In this document: positions 16,081 through 25,219 of the stretch, in pieces
How the letters are laid out: each line of letters opens with the position of its first letter
Numbering within the stretch: the stretch's first letter is position 1
Source of the DNA: Eubacteriaceae bacterium
Lineage (GTDB): Bacteria > Bacillota > Clostridia > Eubacteriales > Alkalibacteraceae
Assembly (NCBI GenBank): GCA_013335935.1
Contig: JAAXUP010000003.1
Span: 1 to 64,000, forward strand
Direction of reading: 5' to 3'
Length of the DNA: 64,000 nt
Notes under the pieces: generated by a model
Told to the model about the DNA's origin: nothing
The model's input: the letters and a program-made list of their open reading frames with translations, nothing else
Databases searched by the model: none
Position numbers and translations under genes: made by a program

Positions 16081-16527
16081 CTATTTTATTGTGAATGTAA
16101 ATAAATTCTCATTTTCTTCATTATCCGCAACAGTTACATGATAAGTTCCCACGGTAGTTACAGTGATTCCTGTGAGAGCTACCTTTCGACCGTTCAAGGT
16201 AGCAGAGACGACTTCACTGTCATCGGTAAATTTAAGTATTACTTTATTCGCTTCAGTTGTGCTGTTGTTTTCAAGTGACGCTGGATAAAGGGGTGTGATT
16301 TCCGGGTACCCGGACAATTCCTTTGCATCTGGCTTCTGAACAGCAGCCTGGGAAATGGAAGACTCGATTTGATTGCTTTTTTCCTCCAAATCGGCTAATG
16401 TCTGTGCTGCTGCCTGATTAAATGATTTGATCTGATCTTTTGAATATTCTTCTTTGTTCATATTTTTCATGCCCAGGATGAATATGATAAGGAATGCGAT
16501 TGACAATAATGCAATCAGTTTTTTCAT
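16081..16527 (-). CDS. Uncharacterised membrane-anchored protein
   Basis: The ATG at 16527 follows TGGAGG and gives 148 residues. An N-terminal hydrophobic helix (about residues 3-20) is followed by a polar, partly coiled segment, and then a beta-rich C-terminal half (VILKFTDDSEVVSATLNGRK, TGITVTTVGTYHVTVADNEE) that resembles an Ig-like or bacterial adhesion fold. No catalytic motif is seen. It lies between pyrR and the phosphatase gene of the polysaccharide operon. An envelope location is likely; the function is unknown. Confidence 0.6.
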   Translation of the reverse strand: MKKLIALLSIAFLIIFILGMKNMNKEEYSKDQIKSFNQAAAQTLADLEEKSNQIESSISQAAVQKPDAKELSGYPEITPLYPASLENNSTTEANKVILKFTDDSEVVSATLNGRKVALTGITVTTVGTYHVTVADNEENENLFTFTIK

Positions 16528-16554
16528 AAAAACCTCCATCAATTAATTATGTCC

Positions 16555-17325
16555 TTACTTAAAAAATCCAAGCAGTCCTTTTCTGACTTTTAACGGCTTC
16601 TCCGGATACAGCATTTCATTATTTAAGATAGCTTTTGGATTTTCCACTATAAGATTATTGACGTATTTTTCATCCACAAGATCCTTAAGCACCTGGATCG
16701 CCGTTTTGGCCTGTTCATAATGCTCTTTTTTATGTGCATCTGTTGCGGCAATGTGGACCATATTGTGCTCCAGCATCGTTTTAGCAGTCTTTTTTATCTT
16801 GTCGCCGTATTTTCCAGTAAGACTCAGAAGATTCATCTGCATAAGCACATCTCTTTTGATGAGAGAGGCTGCCCGATTGGGATCCTCCATGATGAAATCA
16901 TATCTTTCAGGATGTGCAAGAATCACCGAATACCCTGCGATCTCCATCTGAAAAATATAATTCAGCAAGCTTTCGTAATTCATTTTTTGCCTTGGTACTT
17001 CTGTGAGTATATATTTGGAGCCGTTAAGCGTGCAGGCTTTCCTATCTCTCACAAGGCCAGGCGTATCTGAATCATAATAAATCTCACTGCCGGGATGAAG
17101 GCGTATTCTAAGACCCTCTTCCTTGATTTTTCTTTCAAGGCTTTCAAGCTTTTCTTCATTTTCTGCTAAACCTGCAGAAAATTTCGAATCCGAAATATAA
17201 TGGGGTGTACAGACGATATGGGAATAACCCGTTTTTAGTGCGGCTCTGATCATTTCCATTGCTCCTGAAATATCCTGGGCCCCATCGTCAACACCAAAAA
17301 TAATATGGCTGTGCAAGTCGATCAT
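16555..17325 (-). CDS. Tyrosine-protein phosphatase of CpsB/YwqE type (PHP fold)
   Basis: The 256-residue protein starts MIDLHSHIIFGVDDGAQ, the metal-binding PHP start shared by CpsB of Streptococcus and YwqE of Bacillus. Further metal motifs are CTPHYI, HPGSEIYYD, LAHPERYDFI and ATDAHKK. It removes phosphate from the tyrosine tail of the partner kinase CpsD. Order and spacing of CpsC, CpsD and CpsB match the phosphoregulatory set that controls capsule or exopolysaccharide chain length and export. Confidence 0.92.
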   Translation of the reverse strand: MIDLHSHIIFGVDDGAQDISGAMEMIRAALKTGYSHIVCTPHYISDSKFSAGLAENEEKLESLERKIKEEGLRIRLHPGSEIYYDSDTPGLVRDRKACTLNGSKYILTEVPRQKMNYESLLNYIFQMEIAGYSVILAHPERYDFIMEDPNRAASLIKRDVLMQMNLLSLTGKYGDKIKKTAKTMLEHNMVHIAATDAHKKEHYEQAKTAIQVLKDLVDEKYVNNLIVENPKAILNNEMLYPEKPLKVRKGLLGFFK

Positions 17326-17346
17326 AATGAATCCCCCTGTTACATT

Positions 17347-18015
17347 TTACTTGTATTCATACTCATAATTTACATAATAGCCTGCTTTGGAAGAAGCTTT
17401 GTTGATCACGGTACCCAGTATGTTCGCTCCAATATTTTCCAAAGCGTCCATGGACTTTTTATAAGCTTCCCTTTCCGTGGAGCCAAGAGCCACCACCATG
17501 ATGGTTCCATCCACGATCTGGGATAGGATGAGTCCGTCTGTCACTGGCATGACCGGAGGCGAGTCGATCAGGATCATGTCAAAATGATCTTTCAGTGAAT
17601 CCACCAGTTCCCTCATCCTTTTAGAATCCAGCATCTCAGCGGGATTTGGAGGAATCGGTCCAGAAGTCAGGATGAATAAATTGTGGATTTTTGTTTCCTT
17701 AATATTTTTATCCATGAGGTTGTCCCCTACCAGGATATTGGAGAGTCCATTGGTATTTGAAAGAGAAAACATTTTATGAATTTGAGGCCTCCTGAGGTCA
17801 CAGTCCATTACAAGAACTTTCTTTCCAGATTGCGCCAGCGTAACGCCATAATTGGCTGTGATTGTGCTTTTGCCTTCTCCCTGCAAGGAACTGGTTATCT
17901 GAATGATTTTTATTACCTTGTCAATATTTGTGTAATGGACATTCGTCCTCAGATTTCTGAAGCTTTCAGAAATTGGGGATTTGGGATCCACATGAGTAAC
18001 TATCGTATTTTTCAT
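17347..18015 (-). CDS. CpsD/CapB-type tyrosine autokinase
   Basis: The 222-residue BY-kinase has Walker A SSLQGEGKST, Walker A' VLVMDCDLRRPQ and Walker B ILIDSPPV. The C-terminus carries a tyrosine cluster, GYYVNYEYEYK, the autophosphorylation tail. It has no membrane helices, so it needs the transmembrane adaptor encoded at 18012-18737, whose stop it overlaps by 4 bases. The pair controls polymer length with the phosphatase encoded at 16555-17325. Confidence 0.94.
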   Translation of the reverse strand: MKNTIVTHVDPKSPISESFRNLRTNVHYTNIDKVIKIIQITSSLQGEGKSTITANYGVTLAQSGKKVLVMDCDLRRPQIHKMFSLSNTNGLSNILVGDNLMDKNIKETKIHNLFILTSGPIPPNPAEMLDSKRMRELVDSLKDHFDMILIDSPPVMPVTDGLILSQIVDGTIMVVALGSTEREAYKKSMDALENIGANILGTVINKASSKAGYYVNYEYEYK

Positions 18016-18737
18016 TTTTTCTCCCCCTGGTCTAAGGATGTGCTGTGGGGTATCATTGCCAGTATAGGTCTGGATGAAAGAAACTCAATTTCTTCAGGAT
18101 TTTTAATTCTTGTGTCAAGATACTCCCTTATAAATACAACAAACACACCCAGCATCAGTCCCAGTACCATAGCGATGGCAATATTCATGATCGGTCTCGG
18201 TTCAACGGGATCTGTACTTGCCTCAGCAACATCGATGATATTGATATTGTCGATTTGCATAAGTTCCTTCACATAACTGCTGAAGGTGTTGGCCATCTCA
18301 TTAGCGATTTTAGCTGCAAGAATGGGATCCGTATCCTTCACCGTGATTTTTATGATTTCAGTGTCATTCACAGTAGTTACGCTGACGATATTCGCAAGTC
18401 CTTCGTTTGTGAAATCCAGATTGAGCTTCTTGATGACCTTGGTCGTTACAACTCTGGATTTTGCGATCTGTGAATAGGTAGAAACAAGCTGCTGATTTAA
18501 CAGCACATCATTATACGTGATTTCCGTATTTCCGGACTCCGTCTTGTAATCATTGGGTTTTCCAAGCATCAAAGTGGTATAGCTCTCATACTGCTTATCC
18601 AAAACAAAAAAACTGACTGCTGCAGCGACAATCATTGCAGTTATTGTGAAGACAATTAGCAGGAGTACATTATTCTTAAAAATTCTCCAAAGCTGCTTCA
18701 GGTCAATCTGGTCCATATTTTCTATCTGCTGATCCAT
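18012..18737 (-). CDS. Wzz/CpsC-type chain-length determinant, kinase adaptor
   Basis: The 241-residue protein has two membrane helices, near residues 28-52 and 180-203, around an extracellular domain. Family landmarks are QIDLKQLWRIFKNN at the start and DPVEPRPIMNIAIAMVLG before the second helix. The proline-rich PVEPRP motif before the second helix is typical. Its cytosolic tail would activate the CpsD kinase. It is the first gene of the three-gene set. The biosynthetic cluster it may control lies 25 kb away at 43.5-61.6 kb. Confidence 0.92.
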   Translation of the reverse strand: MDQQIENMDQIDLKQLWRIFKNNVLLLIVFTITAMIVAAAVSFFVLDKQYESYTTLMLGKPNDYKTESGNTEITYNDVLLNQQLVSTYSQIAKSRVVTTKVIKKLNLDFTNEGLANIVSVTTVNDTEIIKITVKDTDPILAAKIANEMANTFSSYVKELMQIDNINIIDVAEASTDPVEPRPIMNIAIAMVLGLMLGVFVVFIREYLDTRIKNPEEIEFLSSRPILAMIPHSTSLDQGEKK

Positions 18738-18956
18738 TAATTCTGTTTATCCTCTCATGTTTAGATTTTTTCTGTTCTTACATACATATCTTATTCTAAT
18801 AAATATCAGCCAAATAATCTACCCATTTTGCAAAATATAGCAATTAACCCTGAGTAATAAATATAAACTGGCATTCTTTATTGAAAACTGAATACGACTA
18901 CATGGCCAATTCATCCGATTTAGCCGTACAATTTGAAAAATAGTGCTTTTTTTGAC
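18738..18956. other. Gene-free divergent region
   Basis: This A+T-rich stretch separates the minus-strand CpsC gene from the plus-strand tkt leader. I see no open frame, hairpin or repeat that I can support. It should hold the promoter of the CpsC-CpsD-CpsB unit, but no good box pair was found. Confidence 0.5.
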
Positions 18957-18985
18957 TTTCAAATTCCAGGGTCCTTAGGTATAAT
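18957..18985 (+). promoter_or_regulatory. Candidate promoter of tkt
   Basis: A perfect TATAAT at 18980-18985 is preceded at 17 bases by TTTCAA. A better -35 (TTGACT at 18952) is 22 bases away, which is too far. If used, it gives a leader of about 200 bases that carries the two-hairpin repeat. Confidence 0.4.
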
Positions 18986-19091
18986 AGTGAGAGATTCCCC
19001 GCTTTGAACTTTTTTTTACAATTTCATTGCAGGTAGAATCAGAAAAAACGGGTATAAAACTATTATCTTTGTATTTATCTTTTCTATATTA

Positions 19092-19174
19092 CAAGAATAG
19101 CGTCTTCGACGCGTTATTCAAGTAGACTAGGAAAGTTTGGAACCTAGCGAGCTAGTCGAACTTTCCTAGTCTAA
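19092..19174 (+). repeat. Two-hairpin repeat, complete copy upstream of tkt
   Basis: The first hairpin is GAATAGCGTC, loop TTC, GACGCGTTATTC. The second is TAGACTAGGAAAGTT paired perfectly with AACTTTCCTAGTCTA around a 20-base loop holding AGCGAGCTAG. It ends 11 bases before the tkt ribosome binding site. The copy at 34467-34548 differs at only a few loop positions. Confidence 0.88.
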
Positions 19175-19196
19175 AATAAAATTATGAGGTGGTAAA

Positions 19197-21167
19197 ATGA
19201 GTAAAAAAAATTCAATTAACGCACTTAGATTCCTGGGAGTTGACGCAGTCAACAAGGCAAACAGCGGTCATCCTGGAATTGTTTTAGGTGCAGCACCAAT
19301 GGTTTATTCACTGTTTTCCGGACATCTGGCTTACAATCCTAAAAAACCAGACTGGTTCAACAGGGACAGATTCGTACTATCAGCAGGACATGGTTCCGCT
19401 TTACTTTATTCTACATTGCACCTGACCGGTTACAACCTTCCTATGGAAGAGGTAAAAGCATTCAGACAGTGGGGTTCTAAAACTCCGGGTCACCCAGAGT
19501 ACAAACATACGGAAGGTGTGGAATGTACAACAGGACCGCTTGGACAAGGACTTTCCATGGCTGTTGGAATGGCAATTGCTGAAGGCTACCTGGGAGCAAA
19601 CTTAAACAAAGATGGTTTCCCGATGGTAGACCATTACACTTATGTCGTATCAGGTGACGGTGACCTTCAGGAAGGCGTCGCAATGGAAGCTATTTCACTT
19701 GCAGGCCACCTTGGACTGAATAAACTGATCCTTCTTTTTGACTCTAACGATATTCAGCTTGATACACCTGTCAGTGACGCAACATCAGACAATATCCAGA
19801 AAAGATTTGAAGCGATGAATTGGAATCACCTCCTTGTTGAAGACGGTGAAGACTCCGATGCAATAACTGCAGCTATCGCTGAAGCGAAAAAATCTGACGC
19901 CAAACCTACCGTCATCGAAATCAAAACCGTTATCGGGTGTGGAAGTCCTAAAGAAGGAACCTGTGCAACTCATGGTTCCCCATTAGGTGAAGAAAATACA
20001 GCTGTCACTCGAAAAAATCTTGGATGGGATCATGCGCCTTTCGAAATTCCTGAAGAAGTATATGCTGATTTCAAAGATTCAAATAAAGATAAAGGGGTCA
20101 AAGCATCTGAAGAATGGGAAGCCATGCTGGAGAAATATACTGCAGCTTACCCTGCAGAAGCTAAACTTTTAAATCAAATCATTAATAACGACCCCATCGA
20201 TATTGACTTTGAAAAGGTCTTTGCAGCTTACGAGCCAAAAGCGTCTTATGCTACAAGAGTATCCGGGGGAGACATTCTGGATCTGCTTCAAAAGGAAAGC
20301 CTGCTTCTTATCGGCGGCAGCGCTGACCTGGCTTCATCAACTAAAATAAAAGGAATCAACGGAGCATTTACTCATGCAAATCCTATCGGCCGAAACATCA
20401 ACTTCGGTGTTAGAGAACATGCCATGGCCGCTGTTGTAAATGGCCTTGTGCTTCATGGACTTAAAGGTTTCTGTGGTGGATTCTTCATTTTCTCTGATTA
20501 TATGAAACCTGCCATGAGACTTGCAGCATTAATGGGTCTGCCATCAATATTTGCTTTCACACATGATTCCATCGCTGTAGGTGAAGACGGACCTACCCAT
20601 GAGCCGATTGAACAGCTTGCGGCTCTGAGATCTACTCCAAACATGGATGTTATCCGACCTGCAGATGCCAATGAAGTAATGGCTGCTTACCAGCTGGCTC
20701 TTGAGTCAAAAAGTCATCCCACATCCATTCTCCTTACAAGACAGAATCTGCCTACCCTTGCAATTGCAGACAAGGCTGGAGTAGCTAAAGGAGCATACAT
20801 TATTTCTAAGGAAGCTGCTAAGCTTGATGCCATCATCATCGCCACTGGAAGTGAGGTTTCACTTGCGCTGAATGCACAAAAAGCCCTTTTAGAAGAAGGT
20901 ATTGACGTAAGAGTTGTATCCATGCCTTCGTTCTTCAGATATGACGCACAGGATGCAGATTATAAAGAGTCTGTGCTTCCAAAATCCTGCACGAAACGTG
21001 TAGCTGTAGAGATGGCTACCTCTTTCGGATGGGCTAAATATTTAGGCTTCGAAGGAAAATCAGTAACCATTGACAAATTCGGTGCCAGTGCAAATGCTGA
21101 AATCGTCATGGATAAATATGGATTCAATATTCCAAATGTTGTAAGTGTAGTAAAAAGCCTGTTTTAA
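19197..21167 (+). CDS. tkt: Transketolase
   Basis: The 656-residue full-length enzyme transfers two-carbon units between sugar phosphates in the pentose phosphate pathway with thiamine diphosphate. Motifs are NKANSGHPGIVLGAAP and LSAGHGSALLYSTLHL at the start, the ThDP fold GDGDLQEGVAMEA, FDSNDIQLD, and the pyrimidine-domain INFGVREHAMAAVVNG. A GAGGTGG binding site precedes the ATG. It is monocistronic, with a terminator at 21231. The DNA upstream contains the repeat element. Confidence 0.96.
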   Translation: MSKKNSINALRFLGVDAVNKANSGHPGIVLGAAPMVYSLFSGHLAYNPKKPDWFNRDRFVLSAGHGSALLYSTLHLTGYNLPMEEVKAFRQWGSKTPGHPEYKHTEGVECTTGPLGQGLSMAVGMAIAEGYLGANLNKDGFPMVDHYTYVVSGDGDLQEGVAMEAISLAGHLGLNKLILLFDSNDIQLDTPVSDATSDNIQKRFEAMNWNHLLVEDGEDSDAITAAIAEAKKSDAKPTVIEIKTVIGCGSPKEGTCATHGSPLGEENTAVTRKNLGWDHAPFEIPEEVYADFKDSNKDKGVKASEEWEAMLEKYTAAYPAEAKLLNQIINNDPIDIDFEKVFAAYEPKASYATRVSGGDILDLLQKESLLLIGGSADLASSTKIKGINGAFTHANPIGRNINFGVREHAMAAVVNGLVLHGLKGFCGGFFIFSDYMKPAMRLAALMGLPSIFAFTHDSIAVGEDGPTHEPIEQLAALRSTPNMDVIRPADANEVMAAYQLALESKSHPTSILLTRQNLPTLAIADKAGVAKGAYIISKEAAKLDAIIIATGSEVSLALNAQKALLEEGIDVRVVSMPSFFRYDAQDADYKESVLPKSCTKRVAVEMATSFGWAKYLGFEGKSVTIDKFGASANAEIVMDKYGFNIPNVVSVVKSLF

Positions 21168-21230
21168 TAAACAGCTGAATATCAAGCAAAAAACTCAAGA
21201 ATCGCATCTTAAGTGCTTTATTCAAGAATG

Positions 21231-21262
21231 CAGCCTCCGTATTTTCGGAGGCTGTCTTCTAT
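21231..21262 (+). terminator. Terminator of tkt
   Basis: AGCCTCCG, loop TATTTT and CGGAGGCT form a GC-rich hairpin followed by GTCTTCTATTTTC. It stands 64 bases after the tkt stop codon. Confidence 0.75.
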
Positions 21263-21283
21263 TTTCATTATTGGGTTAAGGGT

Positions 21284-21326
21284 ACAGGTCTGCTGTTACA
21301 AAAAGTGACATCAGACCTGTCACTTT
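21284..21326 (+). promoter_or_regulatory. Two mutually exclusive leader hairpins before the RNA helicase gene
   Basis: ACAGGTCTG (21284-21292) pairs perfectly with CAGACCTGT (21312-21320). AAAGTGACA (21302-21310) pairs perfectly with TGTCACTTT (21318-21326). The two 9-base-pair stems share bases 21318-21320, and the second 5' arm lies in the loop of the first, so they cannot both be fully formed. The GAGAGGG ribosome binding site follows at 21334-21340. This could be a temperature- or helicase-responsive switch. Confidence 0.5.
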
Positions 21327-21347
21327 ACAAAAAGAGAGGGATAACAT

Positions 21348-22796
21348 ATGAAAAACAATAGCTTTAAGGATTTAGGCATATCCGAAGAGATCCTGAAATC
21401 ACTAAAAATACTTCAATACAGCGAACCTATGGAGGTTCAGAAAAAAGTCATTCCCCTGATTCTTGATGGAAAGGACGTCATTGTTAAATCCCAGACAGGA
21501 AGCGGCAAGACAGCGGCCTTTGGAATTCCCCTGTGCCAGATGTCAGAAGTTGAAGAAAGACGACCACAGGCACTAATACTGGCTCCTACCAGGGAGCTTG
21601 CCCTTCAGATCAAAGATGAAATCTCAACCATCGGAAAATTCAGGAAAATACGTGTCAGTGCGGTTTTCGGCAGGCATCCTATCGATCTTCAGCAAAGGGA
21701 GCTGCGCCAAAGAGTGCACATCATTTCGGGTACTCCCGGAAGAGTCCTTGATCACCTGGAAAGAGGAAATATCATTACCGACAACATTAAATATCTTGTC
21801 ATCGATGAAGCGGATGAAATGTTGAATATGGGCTTCATCGATCAGGTGGAGGCTATTTTGGAAAAACTCCCTAAAGACAGGCAGACGCTGCTCTTTTCGG
21901 CGACTATGCCTGAGAAGATCGAGGCTATATGCCGCGAGCATATGATCGAACCTGTGCGGATCGATATCAAATCAAGTTATACCACCCTTGAAAAGATCAA
22001 ACAGATCTATTACAGAGTTTCTGAGACGGATAAATTCAAACTCCTGAATAGCCTGTTCCAGAAAGAAAAACCGGGCAGTTCCATTATTTTCGTCAACACC
22101 AGGGACAAGGCGGATGAGATCTCCAGGGAAATGAAGCGTATGCGGTATTCTTTTGCCATGCTCCACGGTGGAATGTCCCAAAGGGAGCGGTTCAGAACGA
22201 TCCACGCCTTCAAAAAAGGTGAGGTACACTTTCTGATCGCTACAGATGTGGCTGCAAGAGGTATCCATGTGGAAGACGTGACCCACGTCATAAATTATGA
22301 TTTCCCTTTGGAAAACGAAAATTATGTCCACAGGATCGGAAGGACGGGCAGAGTATCAAACAAAGGGATCGCCATCAGCTTTGTGACTCCCAAGGACGAA
22401 AGCCGGCTCAAATCCCTTGAAGCGTACCTGGAATACACCATCAGTAGTGTGAAATATTCCGATGAAGATCTTAAGGGCTCCAATGAAATCAAGACACCTT
22501 CCATGCTGAAGCTGCAGCCAAAATCAGACAAGACTTCGGAAATTAATGAAGGGATTCAGCGAATAAGGATCAATGCCGGAAAGAACAAGAAACTCCGTCC
22601 AGCAGATGTTTTAGGCGCACTGTCGAATATAGAGGGTCTCACTTCTGAGGATATCGGAATTATTGATGTTCAGAATACCTGCACCTACGTTGAAATATTT
22701 CATCAGAAATCAAAAAATGTTTTCAGAAATCTGAAGGAATTAAATATCAAGGGCAGAAATTTGAGTATCAAGCAGATCTTTCAAAAGAAATACTAA
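21348..22796 (+). CDS. DEAD-box RNA helicase with DbpA-type C-terminal domain
   Basis: The 482-residue protein has the Q motif FKDLGISEEILKSL, motif I SQTGSGKT, motif II DEAD (VIDEADEML), motif III SAT and motif VI HRIGRTGR. The last 80 residues (RIRINAGKNKKLRPADVLGA to the end) match the RNA-binding domain of DbpA and Bacillus YxiN, which binds hairpin 92 of 23S rRNA during large-subunit assembly. It is therefore closer to DbpA/YxiN than to CshA. It is monocistronic and has an unusual paired leader. Confidence 0.92.
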   Translation: MKNNSFKDLGISEEILKSLKILQYSEPMEVQKKVIPLILDGKDVIVKSQTGSGKTAAFGIPLCQMSEVEERRPQALILAPTRELALQIKDEISTIGKFRKIRVSAVFGRHPIDLQQRELRQRVHIISGTPGRVLDHLERGNIITDNIKYLVIDEADEMLNMGFIDQVEAILEKLPKDRQTLLFSATMPEKIEAICREHMIEPVRIDIKSSYTTLEKIKQIYYRVSETDKFKLLNSLFQKEKPGSSIIFVNTRDKADEISREMKRMRYSFAMLHGGMSQRERFRTIHAFKKGEVHFLIATDVAARGIHVEDVTHVINYDFPLENENYVHRIGRTGRVSNKGIAISFVTPKDESRLKSLEAYLEYTISSVKYSDEDLKGSNEIKTPSMLKLQPKSDKTSEINEGIQRIRINAGKNKKLRPADVLGALSNIEGLTSEDIGIIDVQNTCTYVEIFHQKSKNVFRNLKELNIKGRNLSIKQIFQKKY

Positions 22797-22838
22797 CTAA
22801 AACAAGGAGAGGCAGACTAGCCTCTCCTTGTTTTAGTT
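22795..22838. terminator. Bidirectional terminator between helicase and YkoP-like genes
   Basis: AACTAAAACAAGGAGAGGC pairs over 19 bases with its exact reverse complement around the loop AGACTA. Both strands end in A/T-rich arms. The hairpin overlaps the last bases of the helicase stop codon and the stop codon of the convergent gene. Confidence 0.88.
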
Positions 22839-23349
22839 ATGCGATTTTTTTCATTTTTTCAGCTGAGATCCAGACCTCTTCCGATACCCTTTTTTTAGTG
22901 TTTTTGTTTTCGGTATAGGTCATATAAATAAGCCGGTCCCAAAAGTTTAAAAATAGCCGCAAGAAGCTGCTTCCCATGGGTAATATCTCGAATCCATATT
23001 TCATTACAAAAGGATAGAGGATGGTTCTCCCATAGAATGCTTTACATCCCTGGAAATGGCCGGAATTTAGCGCATTGCCAAGAAAGACGAATTCCGACTT
23101 GATATTCCTGTTGAATTGTCTGAAGTTATTCATGTCAACCTTTGGCAGGACTCTGTTATTGACATGCATCTCCCCTACCAGATCCCCGGGCGTGATCACT
23201 GTTCCATCCGATAACTTTCGGTGTACCCCCTCATATTTTTTAAAATTTATATAGAAATATTTGAGATCAGAATCTGGTATGGTCTGCCAGTTTTCTTTCT
23301 TTATCAGTAGTCCCTCGATCAATTCTAAAATTCTTTTTGCAGGCTTCAT
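22837..23349 (-). CDS. YkoP-like protein
   Basis: The ATG at 23349 overlaps the deacetylase stop (ATGA) and is preceded by GGAGGTCGGG, giving 170 residues. The segment DGTVITPGDLVGEMHVNNRVLP and the C-terminal WDRLIYMTYTENKNTKKR region resemble the YkoP domain of Bacillus, which is found beside polysaccharide deacetylase and diglucosyl-lipid synthase-like genes. The same three gene types are adjacent here. No membrane helix or catalytic motif is evident. The function is unknown, perhaps linked to envelope glycolipids. Confidence 0.65.
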   Translation of the reverse strand: MKPAKRILELIEGLLIKKENWQTIPDSDLKYFYINFKKYEGVHRKLSDGTVITPGDLVGEMHVNNRVLPKVDMNNFRQFNRNIKSEFVFLGNALNSGHFQGCKAFYGRTILYPFVMKYGFEILPMGSSFLRLFLNFWDRLIYMTYTENKNTKKRVSEEVWISAEKMKKIA

Positions 23350-24047
23350 TCCAACCCGACCTCCATATTGACCAGTTGAAATCCTTTTCCCCTGCACCAG
23401 GGCAGAAATTTTTTCATGGCGTCCAGGGTATTTCTGGGAGCTCCCTCATCGCCGCCACTGTCGTGGAGAAGAACAATATCTCCCGGGCTGCAGTATTCCT
23501 TAAGGTTTCTGAAAATATCTGAAGCACCGGTATCGCGACGCCAGTCGTATAACTCCAAAGACCACAATATGGTTTTTATCCCGTATTTTGCTGTTATTGG
23601 ATAGGTGAACAAATTGAAGGTTCCCCAAGGTGGCCTGAAATATTTGATTTCGATCCCAAGCTCTCGAAAGACTTCCAGAGATTTTTCAAATTCGTTTTTT
23701 GTTCTTTCCGGAGTGTTTACCCAGGCAATTCTGTGACTCCATGTATGCATGGCTATGGTGTGCCCCTCTTCATTGATCCGTTGGATAAGCTGGGGATTTT
23801 CCCTGGCTTTTCGGGCTACGACAAAGAAGGTTGCCTTTGCGCCATACGCTTTTAAAAGATCGAGAAGTTCTGGGGTGTATAGGCTGTCAGGGCCGTCATC
23901 GAAAGTCAGAGCGATTCTGCCGTCTTTTCCCTGGATTTTCCTGATGGGCTTCTTCGACAGATTTCTCATCCAAAAATTTGGGATCAGGGTATAAGCGGCA
24001 GCGGCTGTCAGAATGGCAGTGATCGCTGTTGCCTTTATTTTTTTCAT
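23346..24047 (-). CDS. Polysaccharide deacetylase (NodB/CE4 family)
   Basis: The product starts with a hydrophobic anchor or signal (AITAILTAAAAYTLIPNF), followed by the NodB domain. Metal and catalytic motifs are LTFDDGPDS, AMHTWSHR, RPPWG and LLHDSGG. It acts outside the membrane on N-acetylated cell-wall or extracellular polymers. The ATG at 24047 gives 233 residues; a GTG four codons upstream is an alternative. It lies 18 bases after the glycosyltransferase gene and overlaps the YkoP-like gene. Confidence 0.92.
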   Translation of the reverse strand: MKKIKATAITAILTAAAAYTLIPNFWMRNLSKKPIRKIQGKDGRIALTFDDGPDSLYTPELLDLLKAYGAKATFFVVARKARENPQLIQRINEEGHTIAMHTWSHRIAWVNTPERTKNEFEKSLEVFRELGIEIKYFRPPWGTFNLFTYPITAKYGIKTILWSLELYDWRRDTGASDIFRNLKEYCSPGDIVLLHDSGGDEGAPRNTLDAMKKFLPWCRGKGFQLVNMEVGLE

Positions 24048-24065
24048 CTCTATCACCACTCTTGC

Positions 24066-25175
24066 TTAATTTCTTGTAGTTTCAAGAATTTTTCTCGCGA
24101 TTATTTCCGTATTGACGTTTTCTTTGACCTTTTTTATATTGTCGATGATTTTGTTTCTATTGTCATAATAAAGCAAGGATATTACTGCTTTTTTGAGTTC
24201 TTTGATATCTTCTGTTATTAGCCCTAATCCTTCGTTTTTAATGAACTTGCAGTTTTCCATTTCCTGACCCAGTTCAGGTTTATATACGATGGAAGGCAGC
24301 AAAGAAACGATTGCCTCAAAAACAGTTATTCCGCCAGCCTTGCCAATAAGGATATCCACCATATGCATGTATTCAGGCATTCTGTCCGTATGTTCGATAA
24401 CTTTGATGTTCCTCAATTGCAGACTTTCCAGTTTCTCCTTCAGCTTGGCGTTTTTTCCTGAAATGATTACTGTTTTCACATGCTCGATCCTGTCAAGCCA
24501 TCTGTAAAACGAAGCTTTTTCGGGGATCAATCCATGAGCGCCTCCCATGATGAGAATCACTCTATCCCTTGCATCATAACCAAATTCTACTTTCAATGCT
24601 TCCTTGCTATATTCTTTATAGAATTTTTTCCCGACAGGTATTCCGGTTGCCATTAATTTTTCAGGGGAAATGTCTTTGTCAATCAAACGTGCTGCTATAC
24701 TTTCGTGGGCAACAAAATAAAGATCATTGTTTGGATGAATCCACTCGCTATTATCGACAACATCGGTTATACAGGTGTACAGGAGGATTTTACTGTTATA
24801 AGCCTCTTTGTATAAGGACATGATTTCCGTACTTGATGGAAAGGTGGAAAGCACGCAAGCTGGCTGCAGCTCCTGAAGAAGTTCATGGATCTTACTAAGA
24901 AATTTTGCAAAAAATACTTCCTTATGCTTGAGATAACTCCATGGCCTTCGGTGATAATAATAAAAATTGTATACATGAGAGTCTGTCTTGATGATCCTGT
25001 CAAAATTCCTGTACATGATTTTGGATTTGCGGGAAAAAAGCAGCTCGTTCATATCTATTATGCAGACCCTGTAGGTGGGATCTATGCTTTTTAAATGTTC
25101 TTCTATTGCGTTTGATACAGATATATGTCCCGCACCAAAATGTACCGTAAGTATTAAGAGGTCACATTTATCCAT
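24066..25175 (-). CDS. MGDG-synthase/UgtP-type glycosyltransferase
   Basis: The 369-residue protein shows the MGDG synthase N-domain motif LTVHFGAGHISVSNAIEEHL and the GT28-type C-domain with IGKAGGITVFEA. Such enzymes add sugars to diacylglycerol at the cytosolic membrane face; UgtP makes the anchor of lipoteichoic acid. The start at 25175 is preceded by AGGTGA; an ATG two codons earlier is too close to it. The operon with a deacetylase and a YkoP-like gene fits an envelope glycolipid role, but the acceptor is not certain. Confidence 0.85.
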   Translation of the reverse strand: MDKCDLLILTVHFGAGHISVSNAIEEHLKSIDPTYRVCIIDMNELLFSRKSKIMYRNFDRIIKTDSHVYNFYYYHRRPWSYLKHKEVFFAKFLSKIHELLQELQPACVLSTFPSSTEIMSLYKEAYNSKILLYTCITDVVDNSEWIHPNNDLYFVAHESIAARLIDKDISPEKLMATGIPVGKKFYKEYSKEALKVEFGYDARDRVILIMGGAHGLIPEKASFYRWLDRIEHVKTVIISGKNAKLKEKLESLQLRNIKVIEHTDRMPEYMHMVDILIGKAGGITVFEAIVSLLPSIVYKPELGQEMENCKFIKNEGLGLITEDIKELKKAVISLLYYDNRNKIIDNIKKVKENVNTEIIARKILETTRN

Positions 25176-25219
25176 AATCATTCACCTGCCTGTAATGATA
25201 TTTTTATGACCAAGGAAAG

